A stretch of 64,000 bases of DNA from Thermoanaerobaculia bacterium (GTDB taxonomy: Bacteria > Acidobacteriota > Thermoanaerobaculia > Thermoanaerobaculales > Sulfomarinibacteraceae): the NCBI GenBank assembly GCA_027061805.1, contig JAMOWA010000007.1, positions 1-64,000 of the forward strand. Direction: 5' to 3'. Position 1 is the first letter of the stretch, and each line of letters opens with the position of its first letter. The notes below the pieces were generated by a model. That model saw only the letters and a list, made by a program, of their open reading frames with translations. It was not told the DNA's origin and did not search any database. Shown one piece after another: positions 1-10,065 of the stretch. A program made the position numbers and the translations under genes.

Positions 1-807
1 AGATGGAGTACGAGCTCGTCCAGGGCACCGGGACCGGCATCGAGAGCGTGGAGCACGACGCCACCCTGACCGGCGACGGCACTCCCTCCAGCCCCCTGGG
101 CATCGCCGACCACGGCGTCACCAACGCCAAGATCAGCACCGCGGGCTCCAGCTCCGGCCAGGTCCTGATGAACCAGGACGGCGAGGTGGTCTGGAAGGAC
201 CCTCCCTCCGGCGAGGGCAGCGGCGACATCACCGGTGTCGCCGCGGGCGACGGCCTCGCCGGCGGCGGCGACACTGGAGATGTCACGCTCTCCGTCGCCA
301 CCGGCGGCGTCAACACCGACATGCTCCGCGATGACGCCGTCACCTCCGGCAAGATCGCCGACAGCACCATCACCCCCAAGGACGTCCAGCAGTCCACGGG
401 GTTCTACGTGTCGAGAGCCCAACTCTATGAAAGGGAGGCGTCGGTCACAATGTCTGGCATAGGGATCGGTCAAATCAACGTCTATTGCGACGACCTCAAC
501 GACCTGCCACTGGCCGGCTCGTGTCATGCAGAAATACTAAGGGGAACGAAACGCACCAGACTGAGCCACCAAGGCTCCGATGGCCAGTCATCGGTGCAAG
601 AACGCCCCGGCAGTCTTGAGATTGCCAGTTGTCTGTGTCGGGATGCTTTCCTTCGCCTTAGTAACAAAAGGCTTTGAGGTGATAGAGTCCTTAGCGTTGT
701 CGTGGGACAACGTCGCCGTTTCCGCAGGGTGGCGCTGTCACATAAATAATCCCCTCGGCGCCAGCGGCACAGGCTACGCTCGCATCGTCTGCATCTCGGT
801 GCAGTGA
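1..807 (+). pseudogene. Tail-fibre-like repeat protein, 5' partial with disrupted 3' part
   Basis: The reading frame is open from the window edge (first ATG at 3) to a stop at 675-677. Residues 1-130 are low-complexity Gly/Asp/Ser-rich blocks such as ITGVAAGDGLAGGG, a style seen in phage-tail-fibre-like and exported repeat proteins of large environmental genomes. The frame then reads a sensible segment (DDLNDLPLAGSCHA, about 490-535) and loses quality. A different frame ending at 807 carries AGWRCHINNPLGASGTGYAR, which looks like the expected C-terminal domain of the same protein. Head and tail in different frames, about 190 bases apart, indicate at least one frameshift or insertion between about 537 and 700. 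Composition drops in GC here (AAT and ATA codons). The 5' end probably lies outside the window. It could instead be an assembly indel. The function is unknown; a surface or adhesive role is only a guess. Confidence 0.5.
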
Positions 808-837
808 CCGGGAACCGCCGCTCCCGAGACCAGGCCC

Positions 838-870
838 GGAGCGGGCCGGCCAACCCGGCCGGCCCGCTCC
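838..870. terminator. Strong hairpin between convergent genes
   Basis: A perfect 14-bp inverted repeat (838-851 with 857-870) with a 5-base loop lies between the end of the tail-fibre-like gene and the end of the convergent FHA regulator. There is no clear T-run, so intrinsic termination is inferred from hairpin strength and position. Confidence 0.6.
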
Positions 871-961
871 TCAAACCCCCGTCATCCCGACCGAGCTAGC
901 AGAGCGAGCGAGCGGAGGGACCTACCCCACGACCGCACCGCACCCCGGCGCGCCCCGCGCC

Positions 962-2644
<1,683 letters not shown>

Positions 2645-2683
2645 CGTCAGGTCTCTTCGCCCACCATCATATCCGAGCGGCCG

Positions 2684-2786
2684 GGGGGCGCGGGGGCGCA
2701 GGGGCGCGACGGTGATGGAGAGCGCACGCCGCCGGAGCACCGTGGCGTCACACGATCTCGAATCCTCATTCGTTTCACGTTTCACG
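2684..2786. repeat. Modular intergenic repeat, copy 1 (short form)
   Basis: A G-rich run of GCAGGGGC-type units (about 2684-2708) is followed by the block CTCATTCGTTTCACGTTTCA at 2765-2784. The same block recurs at 25544 and, slightly diverged, at 32365. It lies between two minus-strand genes. Confidence 0.55.
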
Positions 2787-2852
2787 ATCCAGGCGGCCGG
2801 GTCCCGGCGACGGCCTTCTCCCCCTGCGCCCCCGCTCCCCTGCGCCTCCGCC

Positions 2853-3896
2853 TCACCTCCGGTCCAGCTCGAAGAGATCCTCGAAGCCGTCCTGCCGGTC
2901 GTCCACCTCCGTCCCGGGGACCGGGGCGCCCAGGGGGACATCCAGGGCGGCCGCGGTGGGCGAGGGCTCCGCCTTCACGGCGGTCCCGCCCCCGGGTACG
3001 GCGACCGGCGGCTTCTCCCCCCGCTCCACGATCAGCCCGGAGACCGGCGCGAAGGAGAGGAAGAGGCCCACGAGGCAGAAGGCGGCGGCGAGGTGGGACA
3101 CCACCGCCAGCGCGAACCAGCCGGGCGTCCCCCCGAAGCCGGAGGTGCGGATCCCGGCGAGCAGGGGCAGCAACGTGAAGCCCTTGAGGAAGACGCCCCA
3201 CAGGATGACCGTTCCCAGCGACCGCGGGAGGTCGGTGACGGCCCCGCGCAGGCCCCGCAGCCAGGCCATCACAGCGGAGCGCCTGCCCGGGGCGGCCAGC
3301 TCCCAGGCGCCCCGGAGGATGCCGATCCAGCAGAGCCAGACCACGAGGGCCGCCACGATCATCCCCGCCAGCTGGAGGTTGACCATGCGGGTCTCCTCCA
3401 TGGCCTTGCCGGCCTTCTTCGCCAGGACGAAGAACGGCGAGGCCAGGACGGCCGCCAGGACGCCCGTGCCCACGAGTCCCGCCAGGGCCAGCCTGAGGTA
3501 GCGGAACCACCGGAGCACGCCGAGCCCCACCATCTCCCCGAGGCGGAAGGTGCGCCCGCCACCGAGGCCGTACCAGCCGGTGACCCCGGCATGCCAGAGG
3601 ACGGACCAGAACCACGCCAGGGCCAGCGCGCTCATGGCGAGCACGCCCACCACCCCACCCAGCCGCCCCAGGGCCCAGAAGCCCACCAGGGCCACGTCGC
3701 CCGGCGCCGTGCCGCCGTCCACGGGCATGTTCTCCAACCAGGGGGCCAGGGCCCGGACGATCGCCAGGAAGGGCACGAGCAGCAGGAGGGCCGGGACGAG
3801 CCAGGCGGCGAGCACGAGCCGCCAGAGCTTCCGGGCCTGGGCGAAGCCCCACGCGGGCGAGACCTTTGTCCTGATCGTTGTGGTGTCGGGTGTCAT
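2853..3896 (-). CDS. Multi-spanning membrane protein of unknown function
   Basis: 347 aa. About six hydrophobic segments are visible (for example VLAAWLVPALLLLVPFLAIV, VVGVLAMSALALAWFWSVL, LALAGLVGTGVLAAVLA, MIVAALVVWLCWIGI, VILWGVFLKGFTLLPLLAG, VVSHLAAAFCLVGLFLSF). A Pro/Ala/Gly-rich hydrophilic tail of about 60 residues ends in an acidic stretch (DDRQDGFEDLFELD). The start is the ATG at 3896, two bases after the stop of the M1 peptidase, so the two are surely co-transcribed and probably translationally coupled. I do not recognise the family. The pairing with a secreted peptidase suggests an envelope role, but nothing in the sequence shows catalysis or transport. Confidence 0.75.
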   Translation of the reverse strand: MTPDTTTIRTKVSPAWGFAQARKLWRLVLAAWLVPALLLLVPFLAIVRALAPWLENMPVDGGTAPGDVALVGFWALGRLGGVVGVLAMSALALAWFWSVLWHAGVTGWYGLGGGRTFRLGEMVGLGVLRWFRYLRLALAGLVGTGVLAAVLASPFFVLAKKAGKAMEETRMVNLQLAGMIVAALVVWLCWIGILRGAWELAAPGRRSAVMAWLRGLRGAVTDLPRSLGTVILWGVFLKGFTLLPLLAGIRTSGFGGTPGWFALAVVSHLAAAFCLVGLFLSFAPVSGLIVERGEKPPVAVPGGGTAVKAEPSPTAAALDVPLGAPVPGTEVDDRQDGFEDLFELDRR

Positions 3897-3898
3897 GG

Positions 3899-5995
3899 TC
3901 AGCTCCAGGGAACGAGGTTCAGGCCCATCATCTGGAAGAGCTCCGCCATCCACCACAACCTGCGGCGGAGGGCGCCCTCCTGCGGTCCGGCGCTCCAGTA
4001 GTTGTCCTCACGCCGGACCTCCAGGGCCCAGTCGCCATCGGGGTCCACCACCACGCGGTCGAGCTTCCTCTCCGAGACCTCGGACCAGATGGTCCAACGG
4101 TCCTCGCCGTCCCAGATGCGGCGCCCGACGGTGCCATCGTCCCAGGCGAGCTCCACCTCCACCGGCCCCCGGAAGCTCCCCCTGCGGACCAGGTGGACCT
4201 CCACCGTCCACGGGCCCTCGTCATCCTTCTCCTCTCCAGTCTCGCCCGTGTCCCCGTCCGCATCCTCCTCCCCGGCCGAGGCGATCTCCACCCACTGGCT
4301 CCCGTCCCAGCGGAAGCCCTCGGGCTCCTCGACCTCGCGCTGCCGGACCCTGGCGACCCCGAAGTCCGGCACGGCATCCCCCTCGAAGGCCTGGTCGAAG
4401 AACCAGCTCCAGTCCCGGCCCGTGACCTCGTTGAAGGTGGTGAAGAAGTCCTGCTTGCCGGGATGGGCGAAGCGCCAGCGGTCCACGTAGGCCCGCATGG
4501 CCCGGAAGAAGGGGCCGGAGCCCGCCAGGCCCTGGAGCGTCTTGAGGATCAGGGCCGTCTTGGTGTAGCTGGCGAAGGAGTAGGTGCTCCGGGTCCGGTA
4601 CTCCCAGGCGAAGCGGTCGGTCTTCACCGGGAGCCGCCGGCCCAGGGCCTGGAGCCGGTTGCCGGTCCAGGGGTCGTAGGCCTTCAGCTCGGGGACCAGG
4701 TGGTCCCGCATGATGGCCGCCGAGCAGGAGGCGTCGGAGAAGCTGTTGAAGCCCTCGTCCATCCAGGCCTCCTCGAACTCGTTCGTGGCCACCAGGCCGT
4801 AGAAGTACTGGTGGCCGAACTCGTGGATGGTCACCATCTCCACCAGGGGGATCCACTTCATGGGGGGCCACCGCATCCAGCGGCTGCCACCCGTGGTGAT
4901 GAACATGGGGTATTCCATCCCGCCGGCCTCGCGGGCCGTGATGGGGGGGTCCACGATGGTGAGCTGCGGGTAGGGCCAGGGACCGTACTTGAGTCCGTAC
5001 CAGGCCAGGCCCAGCCGCGCCGCGCGGAGGGTCCGCTCCACGAGGACGTCCTGGGACCGGGGGATGATCAGGCGGAGGTGCACCGGGGGAAGCTCGAGCT
5101 CCGCCGCGGCCACGCCGAGCTCCTCCGCCGTCTCGGCCAGCCAGGTGTCCGGCACGTCCCTGCCGGGCTCGAACTCGGCGTCCACCACCATCATGAGGGT
5201 GTCCGGAGCGGTGGTCCAGGCGAAGTCGTGCACGTGCTCCGCGTGGAAGGTGACCCGCTGGTACCGGGAGGTCCCCTCGGCGATCGCCTCCCGTGACATC
5301 TCCAGGCCCGTGGCCCCGAGGACCCAGCCCTCCGGCACCTCGATGGTCACGTCCCAGGTGGCGAAGTCCGCGTAGAACTCGGAGGATGCGTGGAACTGGT
5401 GGCAGTTCCAGCCGGCGGTCTCCCGCCCCCGGACCCCGGCATCCTCGAAGACCCCCGGCTTGGGGAACCACTGGCCCACCAGGTGGAAATCACCCGCCCA
5501 CCCCGTCCGGGCCACCACCCGGGGAAGCTGGGCCTCGAACTCCAGGTGGAGGATCACCGCACCCCCGGCCGGCACGGGCGCCGGCAGCGGCGTTCGCGCC
5601 ACCGTGTAGTCGTCGGGGTTCCCGTCGTCGGGGCGCTCGAAGCTCAGCTCCGGCAGGAGGTCCGTCCCGTCGTCCAGGGTGAGCGACGTGATCCGGGTCC
5701 AGCCCCAGTGCGGGTCGTCCACCGTCCCGCCCCGGAGGTTCCGCTGCCCTCCCCCCACCTCCTTCATGAAGGTGGTCTCGCTGCCCGCGAAGGCGTTGAG
5801 GTAGAGGTGCCACCAGATCTCCCCCGTGGGAACCGAGGCGGTGTTGGTCCACCGGATCACCTCGGTGCCGGTGAGCCGGTGGGTGGCCGGGTCCAGGCGG
5901 ACCTGGATGTCGTAGGCCACGGCGTCCACCGGCGTGGCGGACCACCCCATGCTTGCAATCGTGAGAACGACGAACAACAGGCAGGCGTGTCTCAT
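3899..5995 (-). CDS. Exported M1-family zinc metallopeptidase
   Basis: 698 aa with an N-terminal signal peptide (MRHACLLFVVLTIASMGWSA). An aminopeptidase-N-like beta domain follows (VRLDPATHRLTGTEVIRWTN). The zinc site is clear: HEFGH (encoded near 4809-4825) with the third ligand Glu in NEFEEAWMDEGF, the M1 HExxH-x18-E arrangement. AGGMEYP just upstream matches the GxMEN exopeptidase motif, with Asn replaced by Tyr. The ATG at 5995 has a GGGAGGAAG ribosome site. The frame stays open upstream, but the region before this ATG does not look like protein. The C-terminal 100 residues hold an acidic linker (EEDADGDTGETGEEKDDEG) and a beta-rich end. It probably cleaves peptides in the periplasm or outside the cell; substrate unknown. 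It is followed by the membrane protein gene at 2-bp spacing. Confidence 0.9.
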   Translation of the reverse strand: MRHACLLFVVLTIASMGWSATPVDAVAYDIQVRLDPATHRLTGTEVIRWTNTASVPTGEIWWHLYLNAFAGSETTFMKEVGGGQRNLRGGTVDDPHWGWTRITSLTLDDGTDLLPELSFERPDDGNPDDYTVARTPLPAPVPAGGAVILHLEFEAQLPRVVARTGWAGDFHLVGQWFPKPGVFEDAGVRGRETAGWNCHQFHASSEFYADFATWDVTIEVPEGWVLGATGLEMSREAIAEGTSRYQRVTFHAEHVHDFAWTTAPDTLMMVVDAEFEPGRDVPDTWLAETAEELGVAAAELELPPVHLRLIIPRSQDVLVERTLRAARLGLAWYGLKYGPWPYPQLTIVDPPITAREAGGMEYPMFITTGGSRWMRWPPMKWIPLVEMVTIHEFGHQYFYGLVATNEFEEAWMDEGFNSFSDASCSAAIMRDHLVPELKAYDPWTGNRLQALGRRLPVKTDRFAWEYRTRSTYSFASYTKTALILKTLQGLAGSGPFFRAMRAYVDRWRFAHPGKQDFFTTFNEVTGRDWSWFFDQAFEGDAVPDFGVARVRQREVEEPEGFRWDGSQWVEIASAGEEDADGDTGETGEEKDDEGPWTVEVHLVRRGSFRGPVEVELAWDDGTVGRRIWDGEDRWTIWSEVSERKLDRVVVDPDGDWALEVRREDNYWSAGPQEGALRRRLWWMAELFQMMGLNLVPWS

Positions 5996-6116
5996 CTTCC
6001 TCCCAGGGCGGAATACGGATCCTCTCCCGAATGGTTCTCTTTCCATGGAAGGACCGTGTCGCGGAGCCACTGGCGCCGGGACGTCTTCCACTCTACAGTG
6101 TCCATGGAGGTGGGCC

Positions 6117-6542
6117 GTGCGGCGAATCCTGGTGGTGCTCGTGCTGGCCCTCGCGGCGACCGCCGCCGCGCAGGACCGCACCTTCACACTTGGCCTCGAG
6201 GCCATGCCGCTGACGCCGCGCGACATCAGGACGCAGACGCGGCTCGCACAGTGGAGCTCCCCCATGGGCCGGGTGCAGTACGAGATGTCCAGGGCACAGG
6301 CCGGCGCCGGGTTCACGGGGCTCGTGGGCGGGGCGACCCCGGGCATCGCCTTCCGCGTGAAGGTCCAGGAGGGGCTCCCACTGCACCTGGTGAGCTCGGT
6401 GAACGTCGCCGGCGTCCAGCTGCACGAGCAGGAGGCCCTGGTCATCCGCTGGCCCTGGGAGAAGGATGAGAAGAGGCCCGAGCCACCACCCCTTGACGAG
6501 CAGATCTCCCGCCAGCTGGAGAGGCGTCTCGGGCTTCGTTGA
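6117..6542 (+). CDS. Small exported protein of unknown function
   Basis: 141 aa starting at GTG 6117, eight bases after a GGAGG site. The start fits because it opens straight into a signal peptide (VRRILVVLVLALAATAAAQ). The mature part is unremarkable mixed sequence, with an acidic/Pro-rich stretch before the C-terminus (EKDEKRPEPPPLDEQ). No motif recognised. It diverges from the M1 peptidase gene with 121 bp between starts, so the two may share a regulatory region. Confidence 0.6.
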   Translation: MRRILVVLVLALAATAAAQDRTFTLGLEAMPLTPRDIRTQTRLAQWSSPMGRVQYEMSRAQAGAGFTGLVGGATPGIAFRVKVQEGLPLHLVSSVNVAGVQLHEQEALVIRWPWEKDEKRPEPPPLDEQISRQLERRLGLR

Positions 6543-6627
6543 GTCCGCGGACGTCCGGGCCGCCTCCCGAGTCATCCCCGGGAGCCGGCACCCCGGACCC
6601 CCACGTCCCCGCTGGACCTCCCGAAGA

Positions 6628-6900
6628 TCAGAGGATCTCCTTGAGGTTCTTGGACGGCTTGAACCGCACCGTCTTCGAGGCGGCGATCTGGATCGTCTCA
6701 CCCGTGGCGGGGTTCCGGCCCTGGCGCGCGGGCCGCTCGGAGACCTGGAAGGTCCCGAATCCGGGCACCGTCACCTTGTCCCCGGCAGCGAGGTTCTCGG
6801 CCATGAGCTCGAAGACCTTCTCGAACACCTGCGCCACGTGGGTCCTCGGGTACCCGGTCAGCTCCGTGATCCTGTCCACCATTTCACCTTTTCCAGCCAT
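6628..6900 (-). CDS. HU/IHF-family histone-like DNA-binding protein
   Basis: 90 aa, the normal length for the family. The HU signature is present: GFGTFQVSERPARQGRNP is the beta-arm with the conserved RxxRxGRNP and DNA-inserting Pro, followed by TGETIQIAASKTVRFKPSK. The ATG at 6900 follows an AGGAGG site. It bends and compacts DNA as a dimer. I cannot tell HU from IHF by eye; the N-terminus (MVDRITELTGYPR) is compatible with either. It is a single-gene unit flanked by short intergenic stretches. Confidence 0.95.
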   Translation of the reverse strand: MAGKGEMVDRITELTGYPRTHVAQVFEKVFELMAENLAAGDKVTVPGFGTFQVSERPARQGRNPATGETIQIAASKTVRFKPSKNLKEIL

Positions 6901-7101
6901 GTGACCTCCTTCATCACGTTGTCGATTCAACGTACACCGGCACCCGCGAACGGTCAACGCCAGGGCGGCGGGTTCTCCGGCTCCAGGCCGGCGTTCTCCA
7001 CCCAGAGCTCCGCCCGGCACGCCGCCGAGGTGCTCCGGGACCTCCGGGAGCTCATGGGGGCCGACGGGGCAGCGCCCGCCACGGACCGTCCCTGACCGGC
7101 C

Positions 7102-9960
7102 TCAGTCGCCACCGTCACCGTCGTCCGCATCCTCCCCGCCGGTGGCACCAACCCGCACGGCCAGGGCCTCCAGCCCCTCCGCGAGGGCTTCCCTGACCCG
7201 GGGAAGGAGCCGTCCGGCCTCCTCCAGCTCCCCCGTGCCCGCCGCCCTCTCCATGGACAGGGCGAGGTCGGCCACGGCCACCAGGCCGAGGTTCAGGCTG
7301 CCGCCCTTGAGCCCGTGGGCCGCCTCCCGCATCTTCCGGGCATCCCCCGTCTCCAGCGCCTCCTCCATGATCCCCACCTGCCGCGCCGAGTAGTCCTCGA
7401 AGAGCTCCACCATGCTCCTGAGGAGCTCGCTGCCCCCGACCCCCACGAGTGTCTCCAGGCGGTTCTCGTCCAGCACGGTCCCAGGGCTCTCCGGAGGCTC
7501 GTGGTGCTCCTCCGGGGTGGCCTCCGTGGCCTGGAGGACGGTGCGCAGGTCCTCCAGCCGGAGCGGCTTGGCGATGTAGCCGTCCATGCCGGCCTCGATG
7601 CACCGGTCCCTGTCGCCCCGGAAGGCCAGGGCCGTCATGCCGATGATCCGGGGCGTGCCGTACTCCGGACCCGACCGGATCCTGCGGGTGGCCCCGATCC
7701 CGTCCAGCTCCGGCATGTGGACGTCCATGAGCACCACGTCGAAGGTGCGGGAGCCGAGCAGCTCGAGGACCCGCGTTCCGTCCTCGGCCACCTCCACCTC
7801 GCATCCCAGCCGGTGGAGCATGAGGACGGCCACGTGCCGGTTCACGGGGTTGTCGTCCGCCACGAGGACGCGGAGCCCCAGGCTCTCGGGCTCCACCGCT
7901 GTCTCCGCAGACTCCCGGTCTCCCCCGCCCTCGAGCAACCTCCGGAGCTTGGCCGCCAGGCGCAGCGGCCCCACGGGTTTCGTCAGGGGCAGCCGCTTCC
8001 CCGGGGCCTCCGCGTCCAGGTCCTTCTTCGAATCGAAGCCGGAGAGGAACACGATGTGCGGGATCTCCGCGTTCTCCAGGGCACGGATCGCCGTTGACAA
8101 CCCGTCGAGCGCATCGTCCACCAGCGCCACCCGGGTCTCGGGAGCCTTCCGGAGGACACGGGTCACCCCCTTCCGGCCACCCTCCCCGGAGACGATGACC
8201 TCGCAGCCCCACCACTCGAGGAAGGAGCCCACGTTCCGGGCCAGAACCTCGTCCGGCGTCAGCAGCGCCACCACGCTGCCCTCGAAGCCCCTGAAGGGAT
8301 CCTCCTCCCACCAGGGACCCGCGCCGGTCTTCGGGCCGGGCACCCAGAACCGGAACGTGCTCCCCTCGCCCGGTGTGCTCTCCACGGAGATCCCGCCGCC
8401 CATGAGCTCGCAGAGGCGGCGGCTGATGGACAGGCCGAGCCCGGTGCCCCCGTGGCGGCGCGCCACCGAGGCGTGGGCCTGCACGAAGGGGTCGAAGAGG
8501 GTCTCGAAGCGCTGCGGCGCGATCCCCTCCCCCGTGTCGGCGACGCTGATCTCGAGCACCGGGCAACCCGCCGGGTTGGCGGAGGTCCCCAGCTCCACCG
8601 TCACGCTGCCCTCCTCGGTGAACTTCACGGCGTTGGACACGAGGTTGAGCAGCACCTGCCGGATCCTCAGGGGATCCCCGTGGAAGCGGGCCGGGACCTC
8701 GCGGTCCACCAGGATCCGGAGGTCGAGCCCCTTGTCCATGGCCTGGGGCACCACCACGGCCACGGCATCCTCCACCAGCCGGACGGCGTCGAAGGGACGC
8801 TCCTCGATCTCCACGGCCCCGGACTCGATCCTCGAGAAATCGAGGATCTCGTTGATGACGGTGAGGAGCGACTCGGCGCTCGTCCGGATGGTCTGCACGA
8901 GCTCGCGCTGGTCCTCCCCCAGGGGGGTGGTCTCCAGGAGGCTGGCCACGCCGAGGATGCCGTTCATGGGGGTGCGGACCTCGTGGCTCATGGTGGCCAG
9001 GAACCGCTCCCGGGCGGCACTGGCCGACTCGGCGGCCTTCCGGGCCTCCTCCACCTCCGTCACGTCGTGGCAGCTCAGGACCACGCCCGCCACGCCGATG
9101 GTCTCCAGCGCCCGGTGCAGGAGGCAGTCCAGCACCCGGGGGGTCCCGTCCCGGCGCAGGAACCGGACCTGGAGGGTCTCCTCCACCTCCGCCCCGGAGA
9201 TGCAGCGCCTGATGGCGGCCAGGACCTGGGCCACGTCGCTCTCGGGAACGAACTCGAGCACGCTCGTGCCGGAGAGCTCGGACGGCTGGTGGCCCAGGAC
9301 CCTCTGGGTGGCCGCGTTGGCGAAGCGGATCTTCGTGTCGAGGTCCACGATGAACACCACGTCCACCATGCGGTCCACGAGCGCCCGGAAGCGGTCCTCC
9401 TGGCGCTCGATCTGGTCGGCGAGGCGGCTCCGGATGGTCCGCTCCCTCCGGAGCTCCAGCGTCGTGAGGTAGGCCCTCAGGCTGCCGCAGAAGATGGCCA
9501 CCACCGAGTTCATGTCGTCCAGCCGGATGGAGGCCAGCGGGTGCTGCAGCGTGTCCGACCGGAGCAGGAGATAGCCCATGTCCCCGAGGGGCATGGCCAC
9601 CAGCCGGCCCTTCTGGCCCGCCGCGTCCCCCACCAGCGGAATGGCGGTGGGGTCGGGCAGGGTCAGCCTGGACAGGCCCTCGTGGGTCGCCCGGACGAAG
9701 AGGGGGTGGTCCAGGCGGACGGCCTCGGGTGTCGTGCTCCCCACCGGCGCCACGCACAGCTGGGCCAGCACGGTGGTGTCCCGGTCCCGTCCCGGGACGC
9801 CGTCCAGGGCGAGGAGCTCCCGGCGGACCCACACCGAGGCCTCCGAGACGTGGCGGAGCTCCAGCAGCCCGTGGACGAACGTGGCGCAGCACCGCTCGCT
9901 CGAGCCGCGGCCCGTGGCCGCCTCGAGGAGGGCGAACAGCGTCCTGTCGCGCGACACCAT
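7102..9960 (-). CDS. Hybrid sensor histidine kinase (GAF-like, PAS, HisKA, HATPase, REC, REC, HPt)
   Basis: 952 aa with no membrane segments, so probably cytoplasmic. A GAF-like N-terminus (about 20-170) is followed by PAS (190-302), HisKA with phospho-acceptor His326 in MSHEVRTPMNG, and HATPase (NLVSNAVKFT, DTGEGI, GGTGLGLSISRRL). A first receiver-like domain lacks the N-terminal acidic pair (VVALLTPDEV). The second receiver is complete (VLVADDNPVNR, DVVLMDVHMPELDG). An HPt domain ends the protein (AAHGLKGGSLNLG). The order is that of BarA-like phosphorelay kinases. The output regulator is not encoded beside it. The start at ATG 9960 follows a GGGAG element at slightly long spacing. The gene diverges from a second kinase at 10066. 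Confidence 0.93.
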   Translation of the reverse strand: MVSRDRTLFALLEAATGRGSSERCCATFVHGLLELRHVSEASVWVRRELLALDGVPGRDRDTTVLAQLCVAPVGSTTPEAVRLDHPLFVRATHEGLSRLTLPDPTAIPLVGDAAGQKGRLVAMPLGDMGYLLLRSDTLQHPLASIRLDDMNSVVAIFCGSLRAYLTTLELRRERTIRSRLADQIERQEDRFRALVDRMVDVVFIVDLDTKIRFANAATQRVLGHQPSELSGTSVLEFVPESDVAQVLAAIRRCISGAEVEETLQVRFLRRDGTPRVLDCLLHRALETIGVAGVVLSCHDVTEVEEARKAAESASAARERFLATMSHEVRTPMNGILGVASLLETTPLGEDQRELVQTIRTSAESLLTVINEILDFSRIESGAVEIEERPFDAVRLVEDAVAVVVPQAMDKGLDLRILVDREVPARFHGDPLRIRQVLLNLVSNAVKFTEEGSVTVELGTSANPAGCPVLEISVADTGEGIAPQRFETLFDPFVQAHASVARRHGGTGLGLSISRRLCELMGGGISVESTPGEGSTFRFWVPGPKTGAGPWWEEDPFRGFEGSVVALLTPDEVLARNVGSFLEWWGCEVIVSGEGGRKGVTRVLRKAPETRVALVDDALDGLSTAIRALENAEIPHIVFLSGFDSKKDLDAEAPGKRLPLTKPVGPLRLAAKLRRLLEGGGDRESAETAVEPESLGLRVLVADDNPVNRHVAVLMLHRLGCEVEVAEDGTRVLELLGSRTFDVVLMDVHMPELDGIGATRRIRSGPEYGTPRIIGMTALAFRGDRDRCIEAGMDGYIAKPLRLEDLRTVLQATEATPEEHHEPPESPGTVLDENRLETLVGVGGSELLRSMVELFEDYSARQVGIMEEALETGDARKMREAAHGLKGGSLNLGLVAVADLALSMERAAGTGELEEAGRLLPRVREALAEGLEALAVRVGATGGEDADDGDGGD

Positions 9961-10065
9961 GATGTCACCGGCTCCCTTCCCGGACAGTGTACCGTCCCCT
10001 GAGTCCCACCTGCATCCGGGCGCGGAGAACCCGGTCCGGGCCCGCGCCTCTGATATGCTGCCGCC

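Noticed and set aside
1-807. Prophage
   Set aside because: Only a tail-fibre-like repeat style is present; no integrase, capsid, terminase or attachment site is seen, and such repeat proteins also occur as chromosomal surface proteins.
5996-6445. Upstream extension of the M1 peptidase frame
   Set aside because: It would bury the signal peptide inside the protein and overlaps the divergent small exported gene; the ATG at 5995 has a good ribosome site.
6954-7151. Short minus-strand open frame between HU and the hybrid kinase
   Set aside because: Arg/Ser/Pro-rich, no ribosome site and overlaps the end of the kinase gene; reads as noise.
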